Source: CAIYTF01 sp963664845 (GTDB lineage Bacteria > Bacteroidota > Ignavibacteria > Ignavibacteriales > Ignavibacteriaceae). Taken from it: a stretch of 64,000 nucleotides of DNA. Every line of letters starts with the position of its first letter. Position 1 is the first letter of the stretch. Below the pieces are notes generated by a model. It was given only the letters and a program-made list of their open reading frames with translations, made no database searches and was not told the DNA's origin. Shown in pieces: positions 9,433 through 18,001 of this stretch. Location: the NCBI GenBank assembly GCA_963664845.1, contig OY761615.1, positions 496,001 to 560,000 on the forward strand. Direction: 5' to 3'. Made by a program: the position numbers and the translations under genes.

Positions 9433-10060
9433 GGTTTTCTCTCCACGGGGTAATTGATGATTCTGAAAGATGTAGTACCGCATCGAACAAAACCAAAATC
9501 AGGATTATGAAGAGAAACACAAATGCCGTGTGCAATGTGTTCCATTCCCGCAACGCCAGTCTGATGGCCCCACCAATACCGGGAATGTTTTCAGACACCA
9601 CTTCGTAGATAAGCAACATCAGCCAAAAACGATAATGGTATTTTGATATGAGTGAAAGAAAATTCCTGCGAACGAAGGAGTTTCTCAACAGGTTGTCCAG
9701 CTTTTTTTCAGATACGGCAAACGAATTGAACCCTTCTTTGATCACCTTACACTGTCTTTGTTGTTCGTGATATATGAACAGAGTAAAGCATACTATAAAA
9801 AATAGAGCAATAAGAAGTGATTGCGTCACCTCCCCGGCAGGAAGAAGATGCAACAGCATGAACACCGCCAGGAATCCAATAAAGAAAAACCGTTCAAGTG
9901 TTTGAGCTTGGGGACACTTTCTTACCATCCTTATGGGCAGACTCGATAGGAATAGCGCCACAGTAACACTCCCATAAAGCAATCCCGCCGAAAAGGCAAA
10001 CCGCAAAATGAGGTCAAAATCAAGAACCGTCTGATAGAAATATATTAAAACGTCTTTCAT
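9419..10060 (-). CDS. Diverged ABC permease-like membrane protein (SsuC/TauC-like C-terminus)
   Basis: A 213-residue protein with about five hydrophobic segments. The C-terminal part (YEVVSENIPGIGG, then a long helix ending SSITPWRE) matches the end of SsuC/TauC-type permeases, where 'E...GLG' and a terminal 'PW' are typical. The cytoplasmic EAA coupling loop is not recognisable: the region reads GFNSFAVSEKKLDNLL, without the family's alanine/glycine pattern or LP. It precedes and overlaps the dead ATPase gene. No periplasmic binding protein is nearby. Both partners seem to have diverged together, so the pair either decays slowly or has taken on another job. Assignment rests on the C-terminal resemblance. 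Confidence 0.6.
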   Translation of the reverse strand: MKDVLIYFYQTVLDFDLILRFAFSAGLLYGSVTVALFLSSLPIRMVRKCPQAQTLERFFFIGFLAVFMLLHLLPAGEVTQSLLIALFFIVCFTLFIYHEQQRQCKVIKEGFNSFAVSEKKLDNLLRNSFVRRNFLSLISKYHYRFWLMLLIYEVVSENIPGIGGAIRLALREWNTLHTAFVFLFIILILVLFDAVLHLSESSITPWRENHENQ

Positions 10061-10169
10061 ATGCTGCTTTACTGGTATGAATGAATCGGGTCCCCGTGGT
10101 AATCGGGAAACGTCATGTTTTCGGTGTAGCCTGAAACAAATACTGTTACCGCTTTCTTAATCACTTTCG

Positions 10170-10206
10170 ACCGGTAAGGGCTACCGGTTATTTCGCGTAA
10201 AATAAC
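10170..10206. other. Two adjoining hairpins upstream of the degenerate ABC operon
   Basis: ACCGGTA (10170-10176) faces TACCGGT (10182-10188) across a 5-nt loop. It is directly followed by GTTATTT (10187-10193) facing AAATAAC (10200-10206). They lie about 110 bp upstream of the permease start, in the 354-bp divergent region shared with the TPR gene. They could be an operator or an attenuator-like leader; nothing else is recognised in that region. Confidence 0.35.
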
Positions 10207-10414
10207 GGGTGCCGGTATCACTTATAAATATTTCAGACCTCACCTGACTGCAAAGATAGTCTTTTGGAAAGTCTTTTGGAAGTTTTTCAGCTTTTTTTGA
10301 TTGGCCGGATCTTACAAATATATTTTTCTTAAACGTTAACTTTTCCTTTGTTATTGATATTTCCTTTTTTATTTTAACTCTGTCTTGGCAAAAAAATAAA
10401 TAAAAATTCGGTGT

Positions 10415-11848
10415 ATGGGCATAGATACAAATTTCTATGGTAAGGGCAGCAATCCCCTGAATAGCAAATTATTGCGTTCTAATATTGCTTTGTCCGTGGA
10501 ATTGATCCGTACAGGTCAGCTTTTGGACAATAGAACATATTTAGAAGATGTCATTGATCAATGCATCTCTACGCGGAAATTCAAGTCAGCTCTCAAGTTT
10601 ATTGGGAGTATACTAAAAGTTCTGCCTGCTGAAAGTGACCTCTGGCTTAAAAGAAGTCGCTGCTTGTCCAGTTTGGGCAACTATCCCGATGCTATTTCCT
10701 CCATCAAAAAAGCCATCAAGTATGACCCACTTGAAACTAGTTATCTGCTCGAATTAGCTTCTCTGTATCTCGAAAACGACAAATTGCAGGATGCTCATAC
10801 TACATTTCGCAAAGTTATTAACTCGAATCCCGCTGATAACCACCTGTTCTATGAAATTGCAAAGCGTTACCAGAATAGATTTCAGTACAGTTCCGCCATT
10901 GAATACTATGGCTACTATTTCGAAAAAACACCATCTGCAATCGATACTCTTTTCCATATTGCCTATTGCTATGACCTGCAAAAGAATTATGAGGTCGCCG
11001 TCTGTTTTTATGATAAGTATCTTGAAAAAAAGCCTGATTGTGCTACCGCCTGGTTTAACCGCGGTGTTGATCTGGAACAATTGCTCCGGCTCGAAGATGC
11101 GCTGGAATCCTATGAAACTGCCTATGAACTTGATAAAAAATTAACTGACGCCTGCTTCAATTCTGCAAATTTATATGCCGATCTGGAACGTTATCAGGAG
11201 TCCATAGACTGCTTTGAAGAAGTGATGAAGGCAAAACCGAAAGATGCCACGGTACATTTTAACCTGGCAGTGATCTATGAAGACAGCTACAACTTCGAAA
11301 AAGCCATTGAGCATTATAATGCCACCCTCCTCCTTGATCCTGTTTTTCAGGAGGCGTATCTGGGCAGAGGCAATTGCTTTCTTGCGATGGGCAATTTTGA
11401 AGCAGCAACTGCTGATCTCAGGAACAGCTTGGCCGTAAATACCGTAACAAAGGAAAAATGGGCCAATTACAAGGAAACCGGAACCGCTCTGGACGAGAAT
11501 GACCTGGCGCAATACAACTGCACCGACTTTTACACAGAATGTGCCGATCAGTTCCAATACAACGAAAAACTTAATTTACTTCTCCGCCTGCACAAATACA
11601 ACGATGCAATTTCTTTTATAACCCGCCAGCAATCTCTTTCTCATATCGGGAAATTTGATTATTTTTCGGCTGCAAAGATTCACTTTGTTAAAACAAACTC
11701 GCTCTTGGGCTATCTCTATTTGCAACGATCTTTTAATAATCAGCCAGATGCGTATAGAGAGTTTAGAGTATTATTCCCCAAAGTGGCTTCCTCAAAGCTA
11801 TTTGAGGATCTTTTTAAAGTCAGGTTATCTGAAATAATTTTCCAGTGA
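10415..11848 (+). CDS. Tetratricopeptide-repeat protein
   Basis: This 477-residue protein has no signal peptide and roughly eight consecutive TPR units between about residues 70 and 340 (for example NLAVIYEDSYNFEKAIEHYNATLLLDP and FNSANLYADLERYQESIDCFEEVMKAKP, each with the W/L-G-Y-A-P spacing). The N-terminal 60 residues and the C-terminal 130 residues match no family I know. TPR arrays bind other proteins, so it is probably a cytoplasmic scaffold. The stop codon is 3 bp before the aroE start, so the two are co-transcribed. A TPR gene beside shikimate dehydrogenase also occurs in other Bacteroidota, but the functional link is not known. Confidence 0.85.
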   Translation: MGIDTNFYGKGSNPLNSKLLRSNIALSVELIRTGQLLDNRTYLEDVIDQCISTRKFKSALKFIGSILKVLPAESDLWLKRSRCLSSLGNYPDAISSIKKAIKYDPLETSYLLELASLYLENDKLQDAHTTFRKVINSNPADNHLFYEIAKRYQNRFQYSSAIEYYGYYFEKTPSAIDTLFHIAYCYDLQKNYEVAVCFYDKYLEKKPDCATAWFNRGVDLEQLLRLEDALESYETAYELDKKLTDACFNSANLYADLERYQESIDCFEEVMKAKPKDATVHFNLAVIYEDSYNFEKAIEHYNATLLLDPVFQEAYLGRGNCFLAMGNFEAATADLRNSLAVNTVTKEKWANYKETGTALDENDLAQYNCTDFYTECADQFQYNEKLNLLLRLHKYNDAISFITRQQSLSHIGKFDYFSAAKIHFVKTNSLLGYLYLQRSFNNQPDAYREFRVLFPKVASSKLFEDLFKVRLSEIIFQ

Positions 11849-11851
11849 GAT

Positions 11852-12724
11852 ATGCAAAATCTTTTTTATCAAAATACGGGTGTTCTGTGCATTGTTGGAC
11901 ATCCCGTAAAACACAGTTATTCGCCTTTTATTCATAATATTGCTCTCAATCTTACAGGTCTCGATTACATTTATCTGCCGTTCGATATCCCCCAGGATAA
12001 TTTAAAATCGGCAATTAAAGGTTTTTTGGCTCTTGGAATTAAGGGTTTTAATGTAACGCTTCCTTATAAAGAAGCTATTATACCATACCTGCAGACCATC
12101 TCAGAAGAGGCAAGCACCGTTGGGTCAGTTAACACCGTTGTTAACGATCTGGGGAAACTCGTTGGCTACAACACCGATGTGCATGGTGTTATGGAAACCC
12201 TGCTCCCCTATAAAGATGAGATCAGCGGGCTTGAAGTTTCCATCATTGGTGCTGGCGGCGGAGCACGGGCGGTTATTTACGCGCTTATCCGGTATTTCAA
12301 ACCCGCTAAAATCAATATTATCAACCGGAGTGAGCAACGTGCGGAATCGCTGAAGATTTATTTCTCGGAAAAGATGAAATTCGATGCTATTGAGACATTT
12401 GAACTGTTCCCTCCCGATATTCTGCCGGTACTCAATAATTCAAAGCTTATTATTAACGCAACCCCTATTGGAATGAGTCCTGATGCTGATGACAGCCCGA
12501 TCAACAATTCAAAGATCTTTGTTCCTAGCCAGATAGTGTTCGATATTGTGTACAACCCGGTTAACACTAAGTTTCTGCAGATGGCAAAAGAAGAAGGCGC
12601 TGTTGTTCTTGACGGCATTAAAATGCTGGTTTACCAGGCAGCACGATCCTTTGAACTGTGGACAGGAACTCCTATGCCGGTTGAAGGCGTTTATGATGCC
12701 TTAAAAAAATATCTGGAACCCTGA
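11852..12724 (+). CDS. aroE: Shikimate dehydrogenase (NADP+)
   Basis: A 290-residue protein catalysing reduction of 3-dehydroshikimate to shikimate in aromatic amino-acid synthesis. Substrate-binding motifs are visible: HSYSPFIHN near residue 20 and NVTLPYKE at 66-73 with the catalytic lysine at 72. NTDVHG near 106 supplies the catalytic aspartate. The nucleotide-binding loop GAGGGARAV begins near 133, followed by NRSEQRAE, whose arginine fits NADP preference. Near the C-terminus is the usual GIKMLVYQAARSFELWTG. It follows the TPR gene by 3 bp and ends just before a strong terminator, so it is the last gene of a two-gene unit. Confidence 0.96.
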   Translation: MQNLFYQNTGVLCIVGHPVKHSYSPFIHNIALNLTGLDYIYLPFDIPQDNLKSAIKGFLALGIKGFNVTLPYKEAIIPYLQTISEEASTVGSVNTVVNDLGKLVGYNTDVHGVMETLLPYKDEISGLEVSIIGAGGGARAVIYALIRYFKPAKINIINRSEQRAESLKIYFSEKMKFDAIETFELFPPDILPVLNNSKLIINATPIGMSPDADDSPINNSKIFVPSQIVFDIVYNPVNTKFLQMAKEEGAVVLDGIKMLVYQAARSFELWTGTPMPVEGVYDALKKYLEP

Positions 12725-12742
12725 TCTTTTAATACGATCTTC

Positions 12743-12765
12743 AAGGGGCGAAAGCCCCTTTTTTA
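12743..12765 (+). terminator. Rho-independent terminator after aroE
   Basis: AAGGGGC (12743-12749) and GCCCCTT (12754-12760) close on a GAAA tetraloop and are followed by a T-run. It lies 19 bp after the aroE stop. Confidence 0.9.
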
Positions 12766-12853
12766 TACCAATACTAACTTCATTAAGTATTCTCCCATTT
12801 GATTCCAAAAATATTGTCTCCTCACTTCATACTACTTAAATTCAAACGTGTAG

Positions 12854-12900
12854 CTCCCGAAGGGAGTTAACATAAATAACCGTGGGTGTTTAATCCACGG
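12854..12900. repeat. Dispersed palindromic repeat, family B
   Basis: CTCCCGAAGGGAG is followed by TAACCGTGG and CCACGG, giving two short palindromes in series. A related copy lies at 37463-37510. Directly after it, at 12960-13046, sits a family C element. Confidence 0.65.
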
Positions 12901-12959
12901 ATAGGAAGTAACGCCCCCCGTCCCCGAAATAGGCAAACAAATAGGATACTTAGAGCCGA

Positions 12960-13046
12960 TTGAATCTCCATCCGTGGAAATCCATCCAAATCCAGGTTAT
13001 CTCCAAGGATCCCATTGGGGCAGGTGCCTGCGTATTTTTGAGACAG
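12960..13046. repeat. Dispersed intergenic repeat, family C
   Basis: Marked by CCGTGGAAATCCATCC, then ATCTCC, ending GAGACAGCC. The copy at 35752-35862 shares the same order. Translated on the minus strand both give similar short peptides (GxLGDxxDxxGFPRxEI), which is why such elements are often miscalled as genes. There is no ribosome site and no consistent frame length. Confidence 0.65.
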
Positions 13047-13058
13047 CCGGTTACGGAA

Positions 13059-13097
13059 CAAAAAAAATGGAGAACCCGTTTGTACGAATTCTCCATT
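13059..13097 (-). terminator. Rho-independent terminator of the PEP carboxykinase gene
   Basis: On the minus strand AATGGAGAA (13097-13089) pairs with TTCTCCATT (13074-13066) around a 14-nt loop and is followed by a run of T. It lies 31 bp after the pckG stop. Confidence 0.8.
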
Positions 13098-13127
13098 CAA
13101 AAAAGACTGATCTGAAAGATCAATTAC

Positions 13128-14909
13128 CTATTTTGCTCTTTCTCCTAGCAATCTGGCTTCTTCATGCAGTTCTGCAGGAAGCTTGTCACCAAAGATTTTA
13201 TAATAGGTCTCGATCTCGTTAATTTCGTGCTTAATCTGCTCCGGTGTTACATGAAACAACTCATCAACTGTGGCATCCGAAATATCCAGACCGGATAAAT
13301 CCAGAGCTGATTTTTGCGGAATTTTCCCGAAAGGTATAGTGGTAAAGTTTTCAACGCCTTCGGTCCGTTCAAAAATCCATTTAAGCACACGTATGTTATC
13401 ACCATAACCGGGCCACATGAACTTACCTTCGGCATTTTTCCGGAACCAGTTAACATAAAATATTTTGGGCAGGTTTTCCTGAGCCGTCTTCTTGCCCACT
13501 TCAATCCAATGTTTGAAATAATCACCCATGTTATAGCCACAGAACGGAAGCATCGCAAATGGGTCATGACGCAATTGTCCAACAGCACCAACTGCAGCAG
13601 CCGTTGTTTCAGATGCAATCATCGATCCAATAAACACCCCGTGATTCCAGCTAAGTGCTTCGTGAACCAAAGGAATAACGCTTCCTCTTCTGCCGCCGAA
13701 TAAAATTGCTGAAATTGGAACACCTTCAGGTTTTTCCCAATTTTCGTCAATCACCGGGCATTGTTTGGCAGGAGCCGTAAAACGTGCATTCGGATGAGCT
13801 GCAGGACGATGAAGCGTCGGGTTCCAATCTCTGCGCAACCAGTCCATCAGATGAGCCGGTTTTTCGTCGGTCATGCCTTCCCACCATACGTCTTTGTCTT
13901 CGGTAAGCGCAACGTTGGTGAATATGGTGTTCTCTGTCATAGAGAGCATTGCATTGGGATTTGTTTTCATTGAGGTTCCCGGTGCAACACCAAAAAATCC
14001 GGCTTCAGGATTGATGGCATACAATTTTCCATCAGCGCCATATTTCATCCATGCAATATCATCACCCACTGTCTCAATTTTCCAGCCCGGCAATTCAGGG
14101 GTCATCATTGCAAGGTTTGTTTTTCCGCAAGCGCTGGGGAAAGCTGCCGCGACATATTTTTTCACGCCTTCGGGATTGGTAATGCCAAGAATGAGCATGT
14201 GTTCAGCAAGCCAACCTTCAGTGCGTGCCATTGAGGACGCAATACGGAGGGCAAAACATTTTTTGCCAAGGAGTGCATTTCCGCCGTAACCTGAACCGTA
14301 AGACCAAATAGTCCGTTCTTCAGGGAAGTGCGCAATATATTTAACACGGTTGCAAGGCCAGGCAATATCCTGTTTCCCCTCTTCAAGCGGGTAACCAACA
14401 GAATGCAGGCAAGGAACAAACTCACCATCTTCGCCAAGTTGCTCAAGCGCACGTGCACCCATCCTGGTCATGATGCGCATATTGCAGACAACATACGGCG
14501 AATCACTGAGTTCAACGCCAATTTGAGCAATGGGTGACCCAATGGGTCCCATGCTGAAAGGGATAACATACATCGTCCGTCCGCGCATTGAACCCGTGAA
14601 CAGATCTTTTAATATTTTTTTCATCTCATCCGGTTCCATCCAGTTGTTGGTTGGACCGGCATCTTCTTTATGTTTTGAACATATATAAGTTCTGTCTTCA
14701 ACTCGGGCAACATCAGTAGGATCCGAAACCGCATAAAACGAATTCGGACGCTTTGCCTTATTTAATTTTAAAAATGATCCCTTCTTCACAAGGAGATCAG
14801 TCATTTTATTATATTCCTCCTCTGAACCATCACACCAATAAACTTTATCGGGTTGACACATATCAGCCATTTCTTTTACCCAGCTGAGGAGTTTTTTATT
14901 AGTAGTCAT
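13128..14909 (-). CDS. pckG: Phosphoenolpyruvate carboxykinase (GTP)
   Basis: This 593-residue protein matches the GTP-dependent PEPCK family in length and sequence. It interconverts oxaloacetate and PEP with GTP/GDP and CO2, feeding gluconeogenesis or acting in reverse in fermentation. The kinase P-loop FPSACGKTNL lies near residue 257, with the catalytic cysteine just before GKT. Metal- and substrate-binding segments are present (GDDIAWMKYG, EAGFFGVAPGTS, FGGRRGSVIPLVHEA, WFRKNAEGKFMWPGYGDN). It is monocistronic with its own terminator. The 534 bp upstream (14910-15443) hold no recognisable gene. Confidence 0.97.
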   Translation of the reverse strand: MTTNKKLLSWVKEMADMCQPDKVYWCDGSEEEYNKMTDLLVKKGSFLKLNKAKRPNSFYAVSDPTDVARVEDRTYICSKHKEDAGPTNNWMEPDEMKKILKDLFTGSMRGRTMYVIPFSMGPIGSPIAQIGVELSDSPYVVCNMRIMTRMGARALEQLGEDGEFVPCLHSVGYPLEEGKQDIAWPCNRVKYIAHFPEERTIWSYGSGYGGNALLGKKCFALRIASSMARTEGWLAEHMLILGITNPEGVKKYVAAAFPSACGKTNLAMMTPELPGWKIETVGDDIAWMKYGADGKLYAINPEAGFFGVAPGTSMKTNPNAMLSMTENTIFTNVALTEDKDVWWEGMTDEKPAHLMDWLRRDWNPTLHRPAAHPNARFTAPAKQCPVIDENWEKPEGVPISAILFGGRRGSVIPLVHEALSWNHGVFIGSMIASETTAAAVGAVGQLRHDPFAMLPFCGYNMGDYFKHWIEVGKKTAQENLPKIFYVNWFRKNAEGKFMWPGYGDNIRVLKWIFERTEGVENFTTIPFGKIPQKSALDLSGLDISDATVDELFHVTPEQIKHEINEIETYYKIFGDKLPAELHEEARLLGERAK

Positions 14910-15443
14910 TCATCGATCCTTTAAGTTATAATCGCACATACATGCACTTTGTTAAAATTAGGTAAACGAATTACAAACTTAACTAAATTAGGACAAATGC
15001 GAAAAGAAAATTATTATTTTTGAGCTGTGTTGACGGGATTTTAACATATATATTGAAAAATACTGGGTTAATTACCCCAAAACAACTCAAAAAATTAGAT
15101 TTTTGTACTCATTTGCCTTAATTACATTAATTGTCAATCCGGAAAATCCGGGACAAGATATCATAATCAGTTTAATCCTATATACCTGACGTTATACTCT
15201 AATAAACAATCAAAAATGGGGATAAGTTCTGCCCTGTCATTTGTGCCTTCCTGAACCAAAATGCCCACTTTTGTAAACTAAAAGTGTCAACGTGCGATAA
15301 CTGATAATGAATGTTATTCCCTCGACGGTAAGAATCTGCCAAACCCGGGCCAAAGCAGACATAATTTCTTGCTCCACGTAAAATTGACACCATTTCCCCC
15401 AAAACCACCGGGTTGCAGTCCCCATACCATAGCAAACGCATTA
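14910..15443. other. Intergenic region without recognised genes
   Basis: AT-rich leader upstream of pckG, expected to hold its promoter. Short open frames at 15199-15441 lack a ribosome site and any family resemblance. No repeat family seen elsewhere in the window is evident here. Confidence 0.6.
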
Positions 15444-15992
15444 TTAAAACAACCTGATCTTATCGCCCCGCGTTATGCTGTATTTGCCGCAAAAACCGGC
15501 GTTCACTTCAATTACGTATTTCGCCGGAGCGGTTGATGAGTATTCCTCTTCGGTCAGTGGAGTAGTCTTTTCATGAATGGTTATGATCTCCATCTTTTCA
15601 TCTATAAAAAGCATATCGAGTGACAATATGGTATTCTTCATCCAAAAATCCCTTATGATAAGGTCATCAAAAATAAACAGCATACCCTGCTCTTCACCCA
15701 TTTCTTTCCTGAACATGAGCCCCATCGCCTGTTTATCGGGTGTGTTCGCAATTTCAACAGCAATGCGCGCCTTTGTTTTGTTGTCAGACCCCAGTATCAT
15801 CACCTCGCTGTCTTTTCTAAATTTAATGTCCTCCGTGGCTCGGCTGATCGCTGTACTTTTCCTGTCTTGCACTCTCTGACATGTCCTGAATACCCTGGCA
15901 AATAGCAGCGTAAGGATGACAAGCACTGTTAGTGCCGAAAGAATAATTTTTTTTACTGGAATTTTTCCTGTAGCTTTTTTTCTTTGTTTCAC
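15444..15992 (-). CDS. DUF192 family protein, membrane-anchored
   Basis: A 182-residue protein with a basic N-terminus and one transmembrane segment (about residues 14-34), followed by a DUF192 domain from about 70 to the end. Typical elements are 'ARIAVEIANTPDKQAMGLMFRKE', 'GMLFIFDD', 'FWMKNTILSLDMLFID' and a C-terminal 'YVIEVNAGFCGKYSITRGDKI'. DUF192 domains are small beta-barrels of unknown biochemical role, usually exported. The only start that keeps the membrane segment is a GTG at 15992. It is divergent from the hydrolase gene with only 26 bp between starts, so promoters must overlap coding sequence or each other. Confidence 0.85.
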   Translation of the reverse strand: MKQRKKATGKIPVKKIILSALTVLVILTLLFARVFRTCQRVQDRKSTAISRATEDIKFRKDSEVMILGSDNKTKARIAVEIANTPDKQAMGLMFRKEMGEEQGMLFIFDDLIIRDFWMKNTILSLDMLFIDEKMEIITIHEKTTPLTEEEYSSTAPAKYVIEVNAGFCGKYSITRGDKIRLF

Positions 15993-16018
15993 AATTCTTT
16001 ATTCAGACATTACTGTTT

Positions 16019-16864
16019 ATGATAGCAACAAATATACTTGAAAGAACAGAAATACAACTCACTCAACAGCAGGAAAAGTTGCTGGTAAGCGGCTGGGGTC
16101 TCGAGACTCTTCAGTCAACCAAAGTTGAGTCGCTGGTGTACAATTCATCCGGAATAAAAGTAAAAGGCTATCTTGCCTACCCTGCCGGTGGAAAACCCGA
16201 TACGGCCTATCCATGCATGCTATGGAATCGCGGCGGCTACAAAAATTCCGGCTTTATCGACACCTTCACTTCCCGTGGAATATTCGGGCAGTTGGCGTCC
16301 TGGGGTTATGTTGTACTTGCAACCATGTACCGGGGAAGCGTTGAGGGTGAAAGCGAAGACATGCTCGGGTGGAGTGCCGTGGATGATGTTCTGGCCATTA
16401 TGGATGTGGCAAATGAACTGCCGTTTGCTGATACCAGTCGTTGGGGAATAGAAGGATGGAGCCGCGGCGGTTTCACCAGTCTTAATGTGCTAAGGAAAAA
16501 ACCGGTTTTCCGGGCAGCCATATTCAGTGGTGCAATTTGCGATCTGCATAAAGATTTTTCGAGTCGTGATTTTTTTGCCGGTGAACTGAAAAAAGAATAT
16601 CCGGCCAATGTCCGGGCCGTTGAAGAACTTTCACCCATGCTGGCAATAAACCAATTGCCTAAAGAGACCAACTATCTTTTCCTGCACGGAGCAAAGGATG
16701 CCACGGTTCCCCCGGCTCATTCAATAGACATGGCAAGCGCAATGCTCTCGGAAGGATTTAATCTTCGCCTTTGCGTCCTCGAAGGTGGCGATCATTTCCT
16801 GCGAAACCACCGCGAAGAAACCGCGCGACTGCGCAGGATGTGGCTGGAGAAATATTTGGGATGA
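16019..16864 (+). CDS. Alpha/beta hydrolase of the prolyl oligopeptidase / dienelactone hydrolase type
   Basis: A 281-residue cytoplasmic protein. The nucleophile elbow GWSRGG (G-x-S-x-G) lies near residue 156. The acid is probably in HGAKDATVPP and the histidine in GGDHFLRNH near the C-terminus, completing a Ser-Asp-His triad. The N-terminal part has the oxyanion region 'MLWNRGGYKNSG' and 'SWGYVVLATMYRGS', as in S9-like peptidase domains. It probably cleaves a peptide or ester, but the substrate is unknown. It lacks the N-terminal propeller of true prolyl oligopeptidases. Confidence 0.85.
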   Translation: MIATNILERTEIQLTQQQEKLLVSGWGLETLQSTKVESLVYNSSGIKVKGYLAYPAGGKPDTAYPCMLWNRGGYKNSGFIDTFTSRGIFGQLASWGYVVLATMYRGSVEGESEDMLGWSAVDDVLAIMDVANELPFADTSRWGIEGWSRGGFTSLNVLRKKPVFRAAIFSGAICDLHKDFSSRDFFAGELKKEYPANVRAVEELSPMLAINQLPKETNYLFLHGAKDATVPPAHSIDMASAMLSEGFNLRLCVLEGGDHFLRNHREETARLRRMWLEKYLG

Positions 16865-16936
16865 TAGTTTATATTTGTGTGGTGCAATTCGGATTGCAGA
16901 ATGTGGTTGGATATGCCTGTTTTTTATTTTATTGTA

Positions 16937-16959
16937 AACCCGACTTTCATTGCCGGGTT
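16937..16959 (-). terminator. Possible terminator of the marC-like gene
   Basis: AACCCGAC (16937-16944) and GCCGGGTT (16952-16959) form an 8-bp stem on the minus strand with one G-U pair and a 7-nt loop. The following tract is AT-rich rather than a clean T-run. Confidence 0.4.
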
Positions 16960-17016
16960 CCTCAATCCAATCCCTTGGGTATTTATATAATCACATCATC
17001 AAACAGCTGATACTCC

Positions 17017-17649
17017 CTATTTCATCATATCCAAAACAATCGGCTTCAGGCCGCTGAAAAAGAATTCCACTGCAATAACCATGAGAATGAGCCCCATGAG
17101 CCTCATCAAAACGTTGTTCCCGGTTTCTCCCAACAGTTTAATTATCCGTGATGAACTTAGTAACAAAATATATGCCAGCACCATCACTAACGTAATAGCA
17201 CTCACGAGCACCAATATCTTCTCTATTGATTTGGCCTGTTCCATAAGAACAATTGCGTTGGTTATGGCACCGGGCCCGCAAATCATGGGTATTGCAAGCG
17301 GAGTGACCGCAACGTCGTTGACGTAGCTTTGCAACTCGGTGTCTTTAATTTTAACAGGGCTGAGCCTCGCATGCAACATATCCATACCCATGATAAAGAA
17401 TATTACACCACCCACAATTTTCAAACTGTGTATTGAAATACCAAAGAACTTAAACAACAGTTGACCGGAGAATGCAAAAAACAGTATCGTAATGAATGCA
17501 ATAACTACTGCTTTTCTGGCCGTGCGGTTACGGTCAGGAACATCAAGTTCCGAAGTCATGGTCATAAAAATGGGCATGGTACCCAGAGGGTTTATCAAGG
17601 TAAAAAAAGATGTGAAACAAAGAAGTCCAAAGGTCATCAATTCATTCAT
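17017..17649 (-). CDS. MarC family integral membrane protein
   Basis: A 210-residue protein with six hydrophobic segments. The family signatures are NPLGTMPIFMTMT near the N-terminus, the mid-protein GGVIFFIMGMDML, and VAVTPLAIPMICGPGAITN in the second half. MarC/SnatA proteins were once thought to give antibiotic resistance; some are linked to amino-acid export. The transported solute cannot be inferred. It is a single gene; a 350-bp gap upstream (17650-18001) holds a 22-bp palindrome and the terminator of the next gene. Confidence 0.93.
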   Translation of the reverse strand: MNELMTFGLLCFTSFFTLINPLGTMPIFMTMTSELDVPDRNRTARKAVVIAFITILFFAFSGQLLFKFFGISIHSLKIVGGVIFFIMGMDMLHARLSPVKIKDTELQSYVNDVAVTPLAIPMICGPGAITNAIVLMEQAKSIEKILVLVSAITLVMVLAYILLLSSSRIIKLLGETGNNVLMRLMGLILMVIAVEFFFSGLKPIVLDMMK

Positions 17650-17869
17650 GCATTCTCAATCAGGTATTACGGCTATTCCAAAACTCATTCATTGAAAATA
17701 GTTGATTTAAGTATAAACAAAAAATATTATCTTTATCAGGTAAGGCGCACGGACATATAAAACCGGAAAGCCAAATATTGTCAGGCAACTGAAGGATATG
17801 AATAGAACAGCATTTTGCGCATGTAGGCGCTCTAAATGTTGTCCCATGGAACCCGCCATTTTGCCCGTT

Positions 17870-17891
17870 GGGGCTCAAAATTTTGAGCCCC
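17870..17891. repeat. Perfect 22-bp palindrome, copy 1
   Basis: GGGGCTCAAAA at 17870-17880 is followed directly by its exact reverse complement at 17881-17891. An identical 22-bp palindrome lies at 20471-20492, so the two flank the lipoprotein gene at 18002-20287. The left neighbour 'TGCCCG.TG' is also similar in both copies. Confidence 0.8.
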
Positions 17892-17951
17892 GGTCGAATC
17901 AAACAACCAGCCCATTTCGCAAAATTATTGCAAGGATATGATTAAACAGAA

Positions 17952-17982
17952 AACGCGCGCCAACCAGCAATTGGCGCGCGTT
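17952..17982 (-). terminator. Rho-independent terminator of the Ig/FGE-like lipoprotein gene
   Basis: AACGCGCGCCAA (17952-17963) pairs perfectly with TTGGCGCGCGTT (17971-17982) over a 7-nt loop. On the minus strand TTTTCTGTTT follows. It lies 19 bp after the stop. Confidence 0.8.
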
Positions 17983-18001
17983 AAAATATCAGAAGAAAAG
18001 A

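Noticed and set aside
12867..13100. Minus-strand frame resembling one at 35731-35955
   Set aside because: The resemblance comes from the dispersed family C repeat in both places; neither has a ribosome site.
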